This document shows, one piece after another, positions 1-8,551 of a stretch of DNA of 64,000 bases; the first letter of the stretch is position 1; the number at the start of each line of letters is the position of its first letter. The stretch is from positions 4,041,501 through 4,105,500 of the forward strand of contig NZ_JAJLMN010000001.1 of NCBI RefSeq assembly GCF_021730615.1, in the 5' to 3' direction. Source of the stretch: Lichenibacterium dinghuense (GTDB lineage Bacteria; Pseudomonadota; Alphaproteobacteria; Rhizobiales; Beijerinckiaceae). Both the position numbers and the translations under genes were made by a program. The notes below the pieces were generated by a model. That model was not told the DNA's origin, searched no databases, and was given only the letters and a program-made list of their open reading frames with translations.

Positions 1-240
1 GGCGACGAACTGGCGCGAACGGCCCTGTACGAGGCCGCTAACGCGCTGCTCGTGCGCAGCCAGAAATGGTCCAGCCTGCGGGCCTGGGGCATGACGATCG
101 CCAAGCATCGCGGCATGGCGCGGGCGCGCGTTGCCGTAGCCCGAAAGCTGGCCGTGGTCCTGCACCGGATGTGGAGCGACGGTACCGACTTTCGGTTCGG
201 CACCGGGCCGACCACCGCGCCCGCCACCGTAGTTGCCTGA
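1..240 (+). CDS. IS110-family transposase, C-terminal fragment (5' end outside window)
   Basis: The frame is open from the first base and ends at a TGA at 238-240, giving 79 residues. The stretch with ELARTALYEAANALL, then KWSSLRAWGMTIAKHRG and ARVAVARKLAVVLHRMW, is the typical end of the transposase_20 domain of IS110/IS1111-type enzymes. These use a DEDD-type catalytic core, which would lie upstream of the window. The IS border could not be placed. The 170 bp after the stop hold no other gene and probably contain the element's end, close to the tail of the neighbouring licD-like gene. Confidence 0.8.
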   Translation, partial: GDELARTALYEAANALLVRSQKWSSLRAWGMTIAKHRGMARARVAVARKLAVVLHRMWSDGTDFRFGTGPTTAPATVVA

Positions 241-408
241 CGCTCGGAGGACACCGCGGGCCGCCACCCGCACGAGCTTCACCTGAAAGGGTGATGTGGA
301 CCGTTCCCGTGGGGACGATCGGTAAGGCCACCTCGTTGAGAGTCTTGAGCCCGCGGCGACGTCGCGAGGTCGTGAAACAGATCGAGGGACCGAGCCGGAC
401 TGACCCCA

Positions 409-1740
409 TCATGCGGCGGCGAAACGCCGACCGCGAAGAGAAGCGTGTGACCCGCGGGAACGGGACAAAAAACCTGACAGGAGCGCTTGACCTCCAGAGC
501 CCCAATCAGAGAAGGCTCTCAGGTCAGGCGGCTGCAGTCTGAGGGTGCCGAGATCCGCCGCACGTCGGTCGGTCGATGCGTACCGTAACAGGTCTACTCT
601 GACCTCGTCATCGATCAATCGGGGGAAGAACAGCAGGGGCGGTGACGCGTAAGACCTGCGCCTTTCTCCCGCCTTGATGGATTTCACGAGGTTCGGCCAT
701 TCGTCATCGAGCCTGGAAAAGCCGAACCTCGCCACGACGTACCGCGCCGGGTCGACGACGATGATCGACAGGACGAAGTCCTGGTCGCGGTCCGGGGTAT
801 CGACATTGGGCAGGACACCGAAGGTTCGCGCCAGTTTCAGGTCGTGGTCATGGATGAAATGCGCTCCCTGCCGGCACGTTTCGCCCAGATCGTGCCGGGC
901 AACCTCTGGCGGGTCAGACGTGATGCAGAAGAGTCGAAGAGAACGGGCGGGCGCAGTGCCACGAAGCGCGATGATCTTGCTCAAGGTCGCGCGGCTCACC
1001 GGATGCGTGAAAGACGCGAAGAAGCCGAGGATAACGAAGTCGCCGGCGAGGCCATCCATGTCCCATGTCTCGCCATCCGTCGTCTTGAACCGGGCATCGG
1101 GCGCCCGCTTGCCGACGCCCACCGGCGTGTAGGGAGGCCAGGCAGGGAGCGGCCTTCCCCAAAACATGTAACCCTTTCCCGTCGGGTAGGAATGGTCATT
1201 GACGGGATAGGCTCCGACGACGGTCGCGCACGGCGCGTCGTCGTCGGAGAAGTCCGGCCGGCGGATGCGCCAGTCACCGTAGGCGAGGTCCAGCACCTCC
1301 TCCGCCCTGCTCGGGATCGACACCGGAACGCCCAAGAAGCTGGCCGGTCGGCAGTTCTGAAACAAGGCTTTCGGCATCTTAAAATGGTGCAGGCCGCCGA
1401 GCTTGCGGAATGAATACAGCGTGTAATCGTCCCCGTCCGCGTAGAACACCCAGATGTCGATGCCGAGGCGCGTGTCCCTGGGAAATGTCACCGTCATCTG
1501 ATAGGGCGTCCGCTTCTCCAACGCCAATCCGATGTCGTTCAACCTGCGCTCAAAGAGCGTGATCTTGTCGATGTCGTGATCGAAGATGTTGAGGTCGATG
1601 TCGTGGTCGTGCGGGATGATGCCGCCATCCCTGACATGGCCGAGCAGAGAGCCCCACATCAGCACGGACCTGATTCCGGCATCGTCCAATGCCCCGCAGA
1701 TCAGCGACAGGAGTTTGGCGCCTTCGACGTGTACCCGCAT
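409..1740 (-). CDS. LicD-family transferase fused to a C-terminal redoxin-fold domain
   Basis: This is a 443-residue protein. Residues about 1-190 form a LicD/fukutin-type nucleotidyltransferase-fold domain: VLMWGSLLGHVRDGGIIPHDHDIDLNIF carries the GSxLGxxR and DxDxD elements that bind metal and the activated donor. LicD proteins move phosphocholine or similar phospho-substituents onto glycans. Residues about 205-345 resemble a peroxiredoxin/AhpC-TSA fold (APDARFKTTDGETWDMDGL, then FVILGFFAS), but the place of the peroxidatic cysteine holds no Cys. I chose ATG 1740, which has AAGGA upstream; the longer start at 1848 would overlap the next gene by 61 bases. The last roughly 40 residues are low-complexity and may come from the adjacent IS110 end. 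It lies 47 bp downstream of a LicC-like gene and is probably co-transcribed with it. Confidence 0.75.
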   Translation of the reverse strand: MRVHVEGAKLLSLICGALDDAGIRSVLMWGSLLGHVRDGGIIPHDHDIDLNIFDHDIDKITLFERRLNDIGLALEKRTPYQMTVTFPRDTRLGIDIWVFYADGDDYTLYSFRKLGGLHHFKMPKALFQNCRPASFLGVPVSIPSRAEEVLDLAYGDWRIRRPDFSDDDAPCATVVGAYPVNDHSYPTGKGYMFWGRPLPAWPPYTPVGVGKRAPDARFKTTDGETWDMDGLAGDFVILGFFASFTHPVSRATLSKIIALRGTAPARSLRLFCITSDPPEVARHDLGETCRQGAHFIHDHDLKLARTFGVLPNVDTPDRDQDFVLSIIVVDPARYVVARFGFSRLDDEWPNLVKSIKAGERRRSYASPPLLFFPRLIDDEVRVDLLRYASTDRRAADLGTLRLQPPDLRAFSDWGSGGQALLSGFLSRSRGSHASLRGRRFAAA

Positions 1741-1787
1741 GGCCCTATCGCATCCTTGCTCACGGATCGTTCGATGCCCGCTGCGGC

Positions 1788-2462
1788 CTACGCCGACCAG
1801 TCTCGCCGGGCGTCTTCCAGTTCGTCCAACGTGTCCACCTCGTTCCACATGAAGTCACACTCGCGGCAGAACAGGCCATCCTTCAACGAGAGCATCGGAT
1901 CCCAGTACTCTACGCCTTCCATGCCCATCATCTCTTCAACAGCGTCTTGGGACAGCTTGTAGATGCCGACGAGTTCTCTGTCGGCCGTCAGATCGTACCC
2001 CCACCGTTCGACGCGCCCGTTCTCATCCGTCTGGACGTAGAACGGTTTCGCGTTCCTGCGAGGCGTCACACAGACGGCGTTCGGCTTTGCGTGGTCGATC
2101 AGGGCATCGACGATGCGGTGATCGTAGATCAGGTCGCTCTCGATCAGCAGTGCGCCGGACGTCAGCTCCGGATACGCGCAGTGGAAGGAATGGATGGAGG
2201 GGCGACGATTGTCTTCGTTCCAGATCAGCGATGTCGTGAGCGGGGGGCGATCTCTCGCCAGCCAGTCGCGTATTTCGGCACCGTGGTTTCCGACGACGAT
2301 CGTCGCCGCCTTGAAGCCGACCCTCGCGAGAGCTTCGAGCGAGTGCATGAGTAGCGGTTTTTCGGCCACCTCGGCCAGACATTTCGGTCGATCACCGCCG
2401 AAGCGGGTGCTTCTGCCGGCCGCAAGGATGACGGGTCTGTGTGTCTGGGTCATCACTCGCAT
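1788..2462 (-). CDS. LicC/MobA-like sugar-phosphate or choline-phosphate nucleotidyltransferase
   Basis: The protein has 224 residues and opens with a Rossmann-like nucleotidyltransferase signature, VILAAGRSTRFGGDRPKCLAEV (the GxGxRxG-like loop and PK motif for NTP binding). LIESDLIYDH supplies the acidic metal ligand, and EVDTLDELEDA near the end is common in LicC-type CTP:phosphocholine cytidylyltransferases. Its length fits that family. Standing directly upstream of a LicD-like gene, it likely makes the activated donor that LicD transfers. The actual substituent, choline or another alcohol phosphate, cannot be read from sequence. ATG at 2462 is used; a second ATG lies at 2453. Confidence 0.72.
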   Translation of the reverse strand: MRVMTQTHRPVILAAGRSTRFGGDRPKCLAEVAEKPLLMHSLEALARVGFKAATIVVGNHGAEIRDWLARDRPPLTTSLIWNEDNRRPSIHSFHCAYPELTSGALLIESDLIYDHRIVDALIDHAKPNAVCVTPRRNAKPFYVQTDENGRVERWGYDLTADRELVGIYKLSQDAVEEMMGMEGVEYWDPMLSLKDGLFCRECDFMWNEVDTLDELEDARRDWSA

Positions 2463-2578
2463 CTAATCGAAAATGCCGACTCGGGTGAAGATGTGGAGCC
2501 CGTCCATGCCACCTCGTCATGGCGCTCCTGTCCGGCAGGAGCCATGTGCGCCGATGGCCGACCAAACGTTAAGCGCTA

Positions 2579-3370
2579 TCAGATCCGGTCGTCGGATCCC
2601 TGGGCCGGCCGCTGCCCGGCGAAGCGGTCCGCGAAGCGCCCCTTGAACGGCACGGTGCCGACGTGGGTGATCTCGTGGCTGACGCTCGCCCAGATCTCGC
2701 CGCCGCAGTCCTCGGTCCAGCGCCGGCAGAAGGACAGGTCCTCGCCGAGCATCCGGTTGTCGGGCAGCACCATGGGGCGGAACGGCTGCACGAGCCGGCC
2801 CGACAGCCCGTCCGCCAGCAGCGGCTCGAAACGCTCCGCCACGAGGCCGGGCAGCTCCGCCATCCGCTCGATCACCGCGCGCTGGATCAGCATCACGCCC
2901 GATGGGCTGCCCTTCACCCGCGTGAAGCCGTTCACGATCTCGATGCGCCCGTCCGGGCCGGTCGCGAAGTCCTGGTAATAGTCGAGCGCCAGCGACTGCA
3001 TCTTCTGCCAGGATTCGGCCTGCCGCGCCGTGCGCCACAGCCGCTCGAACGATATGTCGCGCCGCGGGCCCACCACGGACACGACGGGCTTGTCGAAATC
3101 CAGCATGGCGAACAGCGCGTCCGCCGGAAAGCCCTGGTCCGCGTCGACGAACAGGAGGTGCGTGAAGCGCGACATCTCCAGCACGTAACTCGCCATGACG
3201 TTGCGGGCGAGGTCGATGCTGGCGTAGGAGTTCGCCGACAGCGTCAGTTCGATCTCGGGCCGGCGCAGGCGCGCCTGCTTCTGCAGCCCGAACACGCTGT
3301 TGAGATAGTCCACCGTCACCTTGCGGTCGTGTGTCGGGGTGGCGATCAGGATGTGGGCCGGGGCCGGCAT
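2579..3370 (-). CDS. GT-A-fold glycosyltransferase-like protein
   Basis: A 263-residue cytosolic protein. It begins HILIATPTHDRKVTVDYLNS and carries LLFVDADQGFPADAL, a DxD-type motif expected to hold the metal and nucleotide sugar. VKGSPSGVMLIQR and GEDLSFCRRWTEDCGG resemble the acceptor-side G and ED elements of GT-A enzymes. The class is clear but donor and acceptor are not. It lies 116 bp upstream of the LicC-like gene on the same strand and is divergent from the redoxin-hydroxylase gene. It could be the glycan-chain counterpart of the LicCD modification. Confidence 0.65.
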   Translation of the reverse strand: MPAPAHILIATPTHDRKVTVDYLNSVFGLQKQARLRRPEIELTLSANSYASIDLARNVMASYVLEMSRFTHLLFVDADQGFPADALFAMLDFDKPVVSVVGPRRDISFERLWRTARQAESWQKMQSLALDYYQDFATGPDGRIEIVNGFTRVKGSPSGVMLIQRAVIERMAELPGLVAERFEPLLADGLSGRLVQPFRPMVLPDNRMLGEDLSFCRRWTEDCGGEIWASVSHEITHVGTVPFKGRFADRFAGQRPAQGSDDRI

Positions 3371-3515
3371 GTCGGGCGTCTCGGGAGGGATCGCTCGTGG
3401 CTTAGCCCGAACCTCGGCGCCGCTGCAACTTCGGACGGGGCTGCGCGTTACCTACCCTTGCAAAAATGAGAGCACGCTTATAGACCCGGCCCGTGACGAA
3501 AGCCGGAGCTCGACG

Positions 3516-4655
3516 ATGTCCGACGACCAGTTGATCTACGCCAATCTCGCCGCCGGCGACCCGGTGCCGTGGATCAAGCAGCAGTGCCAGGGCATCCACT
3601 TCGCGCCCGACGCCATGGCGGGCCGCTACCTCGTCTTCTGCTTCTACGGCTCCGCGGCCGACGAGCGGGCCCGCGCGGCCATCGGCGCCGTGGGCCGCCG
3701 CCGGGACCGCTTCGACGACGCGCGCGCGAGCTTCTTCGGCGTGTCCACGGACCCCGAGGACCAGACCCTCGGCCGCGTCAAGGACGTGATGCCGGGCATC
3801 CGCTTCATGTGGGACTTCGACCGTTCGGTGAGCCGCGCGCTCGGCGCCGCGCCGAAGAACCGCGGCGACGCCGTCGGCCACCGGGCCTTCTGGATGATCG
3901 TCGATCCGTCGTTCCACGTCCTCGCCACCGTGCCCTTCGCGGCGGACGGTTCGGACGTGGACCGGATGTTCGAAATCCTCGATTGCCAGCCCCAACCGTC
4001 GCGCTTCGCCGGCTTCGAGGTGCCCGCGCCCGTGCTGGTGCTGCCGAACGTCTTCGACGCCGGCCTGTGCCGCCACCTGATCGGCCTCTACGACGCCGAC
4101 GGCGGCGGCGAATCCGGGGTGATGCGCAACAACGTCGGCGTGCTCGACCGCACCTTCAAGAGCCGCAAGGACTACTCGCTCGAAGACCCGAAGCTCGTCG
4201 GCCACGTGCAGGGTCTCATCGCCCGCCGTGTCCTGCCGGAGATCGAGAAGCTGTTCTTCATGAAGGTCACCCGCATGGAGCGCTACATGGTCGGGTGCTA
4301 TTCCGCGGAGGACGGCGGCCATTTCCGCCCCCACCGCGACAACAATTCCGAGATCACGGCGCACCGGCGCTTCGCGGTCTCGATCAACCTCAACGCCGAT
4401 TTCGAGGGCGGCGAGGTCAGCTTCCCGGAATACAACCCGCGCGGCATCAAGGCGCCCCCGGGCTGGGCCGTGGTGTTCCCCTGCGCGGCCCTCCACATGG
4501 TGTCGCGCGTGACGAGCGGGCGCCGCTACGCCTTCCTGCCCTTCGTCTACGACGAGGCGGGCGCCGCCATCCGCCAAGCCTACCTCCGCTCGCTCCAGCC
4601 CGCTGCCGCCCCCGCGGGCGGCGCCGGCCTCGGCGGAGAGGCCCTGGTCGCCTGA
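3516..4655 (+). CDS. Redoxin-fold domain fused to 2OG-Fe(II) oxygenase (prolyl-4-hydroxylase type)
   Basis: 379 residues. Residues about 8-160 form a peroxiredoxin-like domain (GDPVPWIKQQ, YLVFCFYGSA, FFGVSTDPED, FWMIVDPSFHVLA) lacking a cysteine at the usual peroxidatic site. Residues about 165-360 are a 2-oxoglutarate/Fe(II) dioxygenase: HFRPHRDNN provides the HxD iron ligands, ALHMVSRV the distal His, and TSGRRYAFLPF the 2OG-binding Arg. P4Hc enzymes hydroxylate protein or small-molecule targets. ATG 3516 has GGAG seven bases upstream and removes 65 non-conserved residues from the longer frame. It is divergent from the glycosyltransferase. The same kind of domain is fused to LicD close by, which suggests a shared partner or carrier. 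Confidence 0.8.
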   Translation: MSDDQLIYANLAAGDPVPWIKQQCQGIHFAPDAMAGRYLVFCFYGSAADERARAAIGAVGRRRDRFDDARASFFGVSTDPEDQTLGRVKDVMPGIRFMWDFDRSVSRALGAAPKNRGDAVGHRAFWMIVDPSFHVLATVPFAADGSDVDRMFEILDCQPQPSRFAGFEVPAPVLVLPNVFDAGLCRHLIGLYDADGGGESGVMRNNVGVLDRTFKSRKDYSLEDPKLVGHVQGLIARRVLPEIEKLFFMKVTRMERYMVGCYSAEDGGHFRPHRDNNSEITAHRRFAVSINLNADFEGGEVSFPEYNPRGIKAPPGWAVVFPCAALHMVSRVTSGRRYAFLPFVYDEAGAAIRQAYLRSLQPAAAPAGGAGLGGEALVA

Positions 4656-4704
4656 TGGGCTTGCACGGTCGGGTCGGCTGCAGCGGCGTCGATCCTTGAC
4701 GTCG

Positions 4705-6135
4705 ATGCGGCTACGGGGTGGCGCATCGACGTCGCGGCATCCGGCGGGGGCTGGGTGGCCGTCTCCCGCTCTGCTCTACCTGCTCCTGGCATTGCCGGTC
4801 GTCCTTTTCCAGGTGTTCGGCACGCCCCCCTTCCAGATGCCGGATGAACCGCGCCACTTCATGCGGGCCGTGCAGATCGCCGGCGGGGGCCTGCTCGGGC
4901 ATCGCTACGACGATACGTTCTCGGGCGGTGACCTCGAGATCGCGGCGCAGGACGTCGCCGTCGCCTTCCGGCCGCTCGCGCTCGACACCGAGAAGCGCCT
5001 CGATCTGGCCGTCGTCGCCCACATCGCGACCCTGCGATGGGGCATGACGGGCAAGACGCCAGCCTTATTCGAGAACACCTCGATCTACCCTCCGACGCTT
5101 TACGCGCCGGCGTCGCTCGCCATCCGCCTCGGAAAGGCTCTCGACCTCACGATCCTGTCCACATACTACCTGGCCCGCCTCGCGATGGGGCTGAGCGGGC
5201 TGCTGCTCGCCACCCTGGCGATTCGTACCTGCGCGATCGGTCGGAATGCGCTCTTCGTGTTCCTGTCCTTTCCCTTCGTGCTCAGCGCCTTCGGGTCGAT
5301 CTCGCAGGATGGGCTCGCCATCTCGGCGGGCGCATTGGCGGTGGCGCTGTGCTCGCGATACCTCGCCGAGGATCGGGCGATGCCCGTGGCCATTCGCGCC
5401 GGTGTCGCTTTGCTGTTGGGCGCCGTCGTCGGGGCCCGCTTGCCCTTGGCTCCTCTCCTCGCCCTCCTCGTAATCCCGACGTCGTCGTCCCGACCCGGGC
5501 TGCGCCCGGCCGACCTCGCGGCCTCCGCGCTCTGCTTGGTCCCGGTGTCGCTCAGCCTGCTGTGCGCCGCGGTCGCCAAGATCCCGTTCAGGGCACAGGA
5601 TGGCGTGGCGCCGGCCGATCAGGTCGCGTTCGTGCTGCGTCACCCGGCCGGCGTCGTCCAGACCCTTTGGACGACGATGGCGGAACACGGCGGCGAGTTC
5701 GCGCGCGAGATGGTCAGCGTTCTCGGCTGGTGGAGCGGCATGGGACCGTCCTTCTTCTATTGGTGGATCGCTGGCTGCCTCGCAGCGGCCTTGACGATCG
5801 ATATGTGCATGCCGGCGCCCGCGCGCTCGGATCGGAGCCGGCTGCTCGCCCTCGGTGCCGCGATCGTCGCGACCCTCGGAGTATTCGCCACCTTCTACGT
5901 GGCCTGGACACCCGTCGGAGGGGCGCAGATCGAGGGCGTGCAGGGCCGCTACTTCGTCGTCCCGGCCCTGGCCTCGCTGCTCGCCCTGCCACGCTTCTCG
6001 CCGGCGGCCGCTTATGTCGCGACGCTGTGGCCCTCACAGGTTCTGCTCGTTCTGGGACGGGCTATCTGCCTCGGCGTCGGCTGCCTCGATCTTTGGGCTG
6101 TTCCGACAACGATCCTGGCGCGGTACTATCAATGA
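4705..6135 (+). CDS. DUF2142-family polytopic membrane protein
   Basis: 476 residues with about ten hydrophobic segments. The family signature is near the start: FQVFGTPPFQMPDEPRHFMRAVQIA, and later GVQGRYFVVPALASLLALP. DUF2142 proteins sit in the inner membrane and are found with polysaccharide genes; they look like GT-C-type glycosyltransferases or related transporters, with the MPDEPxHF segment taking the place of an acidic catalytic loop. ATG 4705 is preferred over a TTG three codons upstream. It lies 49 bp after the hydroxylase gene and probably belongs to the same unit. Confidence 0.75.
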   Translation: MRLRGGASTSRHPAGAGWPSPALLYLLLALPVVLFQVFGTPPFQMPDEPRHFMRAVQIAGGGLLGHRYDDTFSGGDLEIAAQDVAVAFRPLALDTEKRLDLAVVAHIATLRWGMTGKTPALFENTSIYPPTLYAPASLAIRLGKALDLTILSTYYLARLAMGLSGLLLATLAIRTCAIGRNALFVFLSFPFVLSAFGSISQDGLAISAGALAVALCSRYLAEDRAMPVAIRAGVALLLGAVVGARLPLAPLLALLVIPTSSSRPGLRPADLAASALCLVPVSLSLLCAAVAKIPFRAQDGVAPADQVAFVLRHPAGVVQTLWTTMAEHGGEFAREMVSVLGWWSGMGPSFFYWWIAGCLAAALTIDMCMPAPARSDRSRLLALGAAIVATLGVFATFYVAWTPVGGAQIEGVQGRYFVVPALASLLALPRFSPAAAYVATLWPSQVLLVLGRAICLGVGCLDLWAVPTTILARYYQ

Positions 6136-6349
6136 TCGTGGGGCCGACCTCCGGGCGGTTAGCGCCCGCGACCCGACGGGGTCGGCCCTCGCAGGTTTCT
6201 CCGAATGGCCACAATCGCCGGTCATCCCCTCGGGCTCGCTGGTCGTCATGTTCGGATCGGAGAAAATGATTACCCGGGCTGGAAGGGTTAATCGTCTCGA
6301 TGTATGACGCCAGCCACCTCGGCTTATCGCCCTTCGATGGAACTCGTGA

Positions 6350-8551
6350 ATGTCGCTGAGCACCGTGGCGGAGCCGCAGACCCAAACAGCCCAGGCTCAG
6401 CCGGCATCGCTTCAGCAGCCGCGCGTGGTCGACACGGGTCTTCCCGCTCTCGCCCTGATCGCCAACTTCCACCGCCTCGGCTGCGACGTCGCGCAGGTCC
6501 GGCACGAGATGGGGCTGGGCGACAAGGTTTGCGACTCGCTCGATGTCGTCAGGGCCAGCAAGCTTGTGAAGCTCAAGGCGCGCCGCCTTCAGAAGCAGTC
6601 GACGAAGGCGTTGGAGAAGGCGCCTCTGCCAGCTCTGGTCGAGATGAAGGACGGGCAGTTCCTCATCTACGGTCGGCGCCACGAAGACGGGAAGATGCGT
6701 CTCGTCAACGCCGTGACGCGCGAGGTGCGCAACCTCACCGCGGATGAACTCGCCGCGGAATGGACCGGCACGCTCCTCCTGTTCGCCCGCAGGGTGGCCC
6801 TGAAGGCAGAAGCCGGCCATTTCTCAATCGCCTGGTTCCTGCCCTTCCTTTGGCGCTATCGCCGGCCGCTGGCCAGCGTGGTCACCGCCTCGCTGTTCAT
6901 CCAGCTCTGCACGCTGGCGACGCCCCTGCTGTTCCAGATCGTCATCGACAAGGTGCTCACCCACAAGGGCATGTCGACTCTGTACATGGTGATCCTGGGC
7001 ATGGTGCTGGTCGGCCTGTTCCAGGCGCTGCTGACCTGGCTGCGCACCTACATGCTCACCCACACGACGAGCCGCATCGACGTCGAACTCGGCGCCAAGC
7101 TGTTCGACCACATGGTGCGGTTGCCTCTCGCCTATTTCGAGGCCCGTGCTACGGGCCAGACCGTGGCCCGCATGCGCGAGATCGAGCAGGTCCGCAACTT
7201 CCTCACCGGCTCCGCCCTGCTGACCGGCCTCGACGTGATTTTCTCCGTCGTGCTGGTCGCCGTGATGGTGGCCTACTCGCCATTCCTGTCGGTGATCGCG
7301 CTGCTGTCGATCCCGGTCTACGTCGTAATCGGCATGACGATGCGTCCGCTTCTCCGCGCGCGCATGATGGACAAGTTCAACAAAAACGCGCTCTCGACGC
7401 AGTTCCTCGTCGAATCGGTCGTCGGCATCCAGACCGTCAAGGCCATGGCGATCGAGCCGGTGTTGCGCTCGGAATGGGAGGACAGGCTCGCCGCCTACGT
7501 GGGCTCGTCCTTCGACGCCGTGTCGATCGCCAACGTGGGCCAGAACGCGTTCCAATACGTGTCCAAGCTGTCGTCGGCGGCCGTGCTGTTCTTCGGCGCC
7601 CAGGCGGTGATCGACGGCGACCTCACGGTCGGCGGGCTCATCGCGTTCAACATGATCTTCGGGCAGGTGACCGGACCGATCCTGCGGATCTCCCAGCTCT
7701 GGCAGGACTTCCAACAGGTGCAGATCTCGGTCGAGCGCCTCGGCGACATCATGAACAACGCCCCCGAGTCGACCTCCATGGCCCAGGCGCACCTGCCGCC
7801 GGCCAAGGGCGACGTGCAGATCCGCGGCATGACGTTCCGCTACGAGGCCGGCGGACGCGAGATCCTGAAAAACATCAACCTTGCAATCCCGGCTGGGCAG
7901 GTGATCGGCATCGTCGGCCCGTCGGGCTCCGGCAAGTCGACCCTCACCAAGCTCGTGCAGCGGCTTTATACGCCCGAGCGCGGGCAGATCCTGGTCGACG
8001 GCATCGACGTCGGGCAGGTCGACCCAGCCTGGCTGCGCCGTCAGGTCGGCGTGGTGCTGCAGGAGAACCTGCTGTTCAACAAGACCGTGCACGAGAACAT
8101 CGCGCTGGTGAACCCCGCCATGTCGCGCGCCCAGGTCATCGCCATGGCGCGGCTGTCGGGCGCCGACGAGTTCATCAACCGCCTGCCGCTCGGCTACGAC
8201 ACGATGATCGTGGAGCGCGGCGCCAACCTGTCGGGTGGCCAGCGCCAGCGCCTCGCCATCGCGCGCGCCCTGGCCTCCAATCCGCGCATCCTGATCCTCG
8301 ACGAGGCGACCTCGGCGCTCGACTACGAGAGCGAGCGCATCATCCAGGAGAATATGCGCCACATCGTGCACGGCCGCACGGTGATCATAATCGCGCACCG
8401 CTTAGCCGCCGTCCGCGACTGCCACCGGATCATCGCCGTGCAGGACGGCAACATCGTCGAGGACGGGTCACACCACGAGCTTCTCGCCCTGCCGACGAGC
8501 CTTTACGGGCGCCTGTGGCGCATCCAAGCTGGAGAAGCGGAAGCCGCATGA
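6350..8551 (+). CDS. Type I secretion ABC transporter, HlyB-like (C39-like domain, TMD, NBD)
   Basis: 733 residues. Residues about 25-150 form a C39-peptidase-like domain without evident catalytic Cys function, used by RTX exporters to hold the substrate. Residues about 160-460 carry the six-helix ABC exporter region. The nucleotide-binding domain follows: GPSGSGKSTL (Walker A), LSGGQRQRLAIARAL (signature), ILILDEATSALD (Walker B) and the IAHRL H-loop. It powers one-step export of unfolded proteins through an HlyD/TolC channel. The stop overlaps the downstream hlyD-like ATG by ATGA. No RTX substrate and no TolC is present in the window. The 214 bp upstream hold no gene. Confidence 0.92.
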   Translation: MSLSTVAEPQTQTAQAQPASLQQPRVVDTGLPALALIANFHRLGCDVAQVRHEMGLGDKVCDSLDVVRASKLVKLKARRLQKQSTKALEKAPLPALVEMKDGQFLIYGRRHEDGKMRLVNAVTREVRNLTADELAAEWTGTLLLFARRVALKAEAGHFSIAWFLPFLWRYRRPLASVVTASLFIQLCTLATPLLFQIVIDKVLTHKGMSTLYMVILGMVLVGLFQALLTWLRTYMLTHTTSRIDVELGAKLFDHMVRLPLAYFEARATGQTVARMREIEQVRNFLTGSALLTGLDVIFSVVLVAVMVAYSPFLSVIALLSIPVYVVIGMTMRPLLRARMMDKFNKNALSTQFLVESVVGIQTVKAMAIEPVLRSEWEDRLAAYVGSSFDAVSIANVGQNAFQYVSKLSSAAVLFFGAQAVIDGDLTVGGLIAFNMIFGQVTGPILRISQLWQDFQQVQISVERLGDIMNNAPESTSMAQAHLPPAKGDVQIRGMTFRYEAGGREILKNINLAIPAGQVIGIVGPSGSGKSTLTKLVQRLYTPERGQILVDGIDVGQVDPAWLRRQVGVVLQENLLFNKTVHENIALVNPAMSRAQVIAMARLSGADEFINRLPLGYDTMIVERGANLSGGQRQRLAIARALASNPRILILDEATSALDYESERIIQENMRHIVHGRTVIIIAHRLAAVRDCHRIIAVQDGNIVEDGSHHELLALPTSLYGRLWRIQAGEAEAA

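Noticed and set aside
6824-8398. 524-codon antisense frame opposite the hlyB-like gene
   Set aside because: The composition rich in His, Arg, Asp and Gly and the lack of any motif show it is a GC-driven shadow frame.
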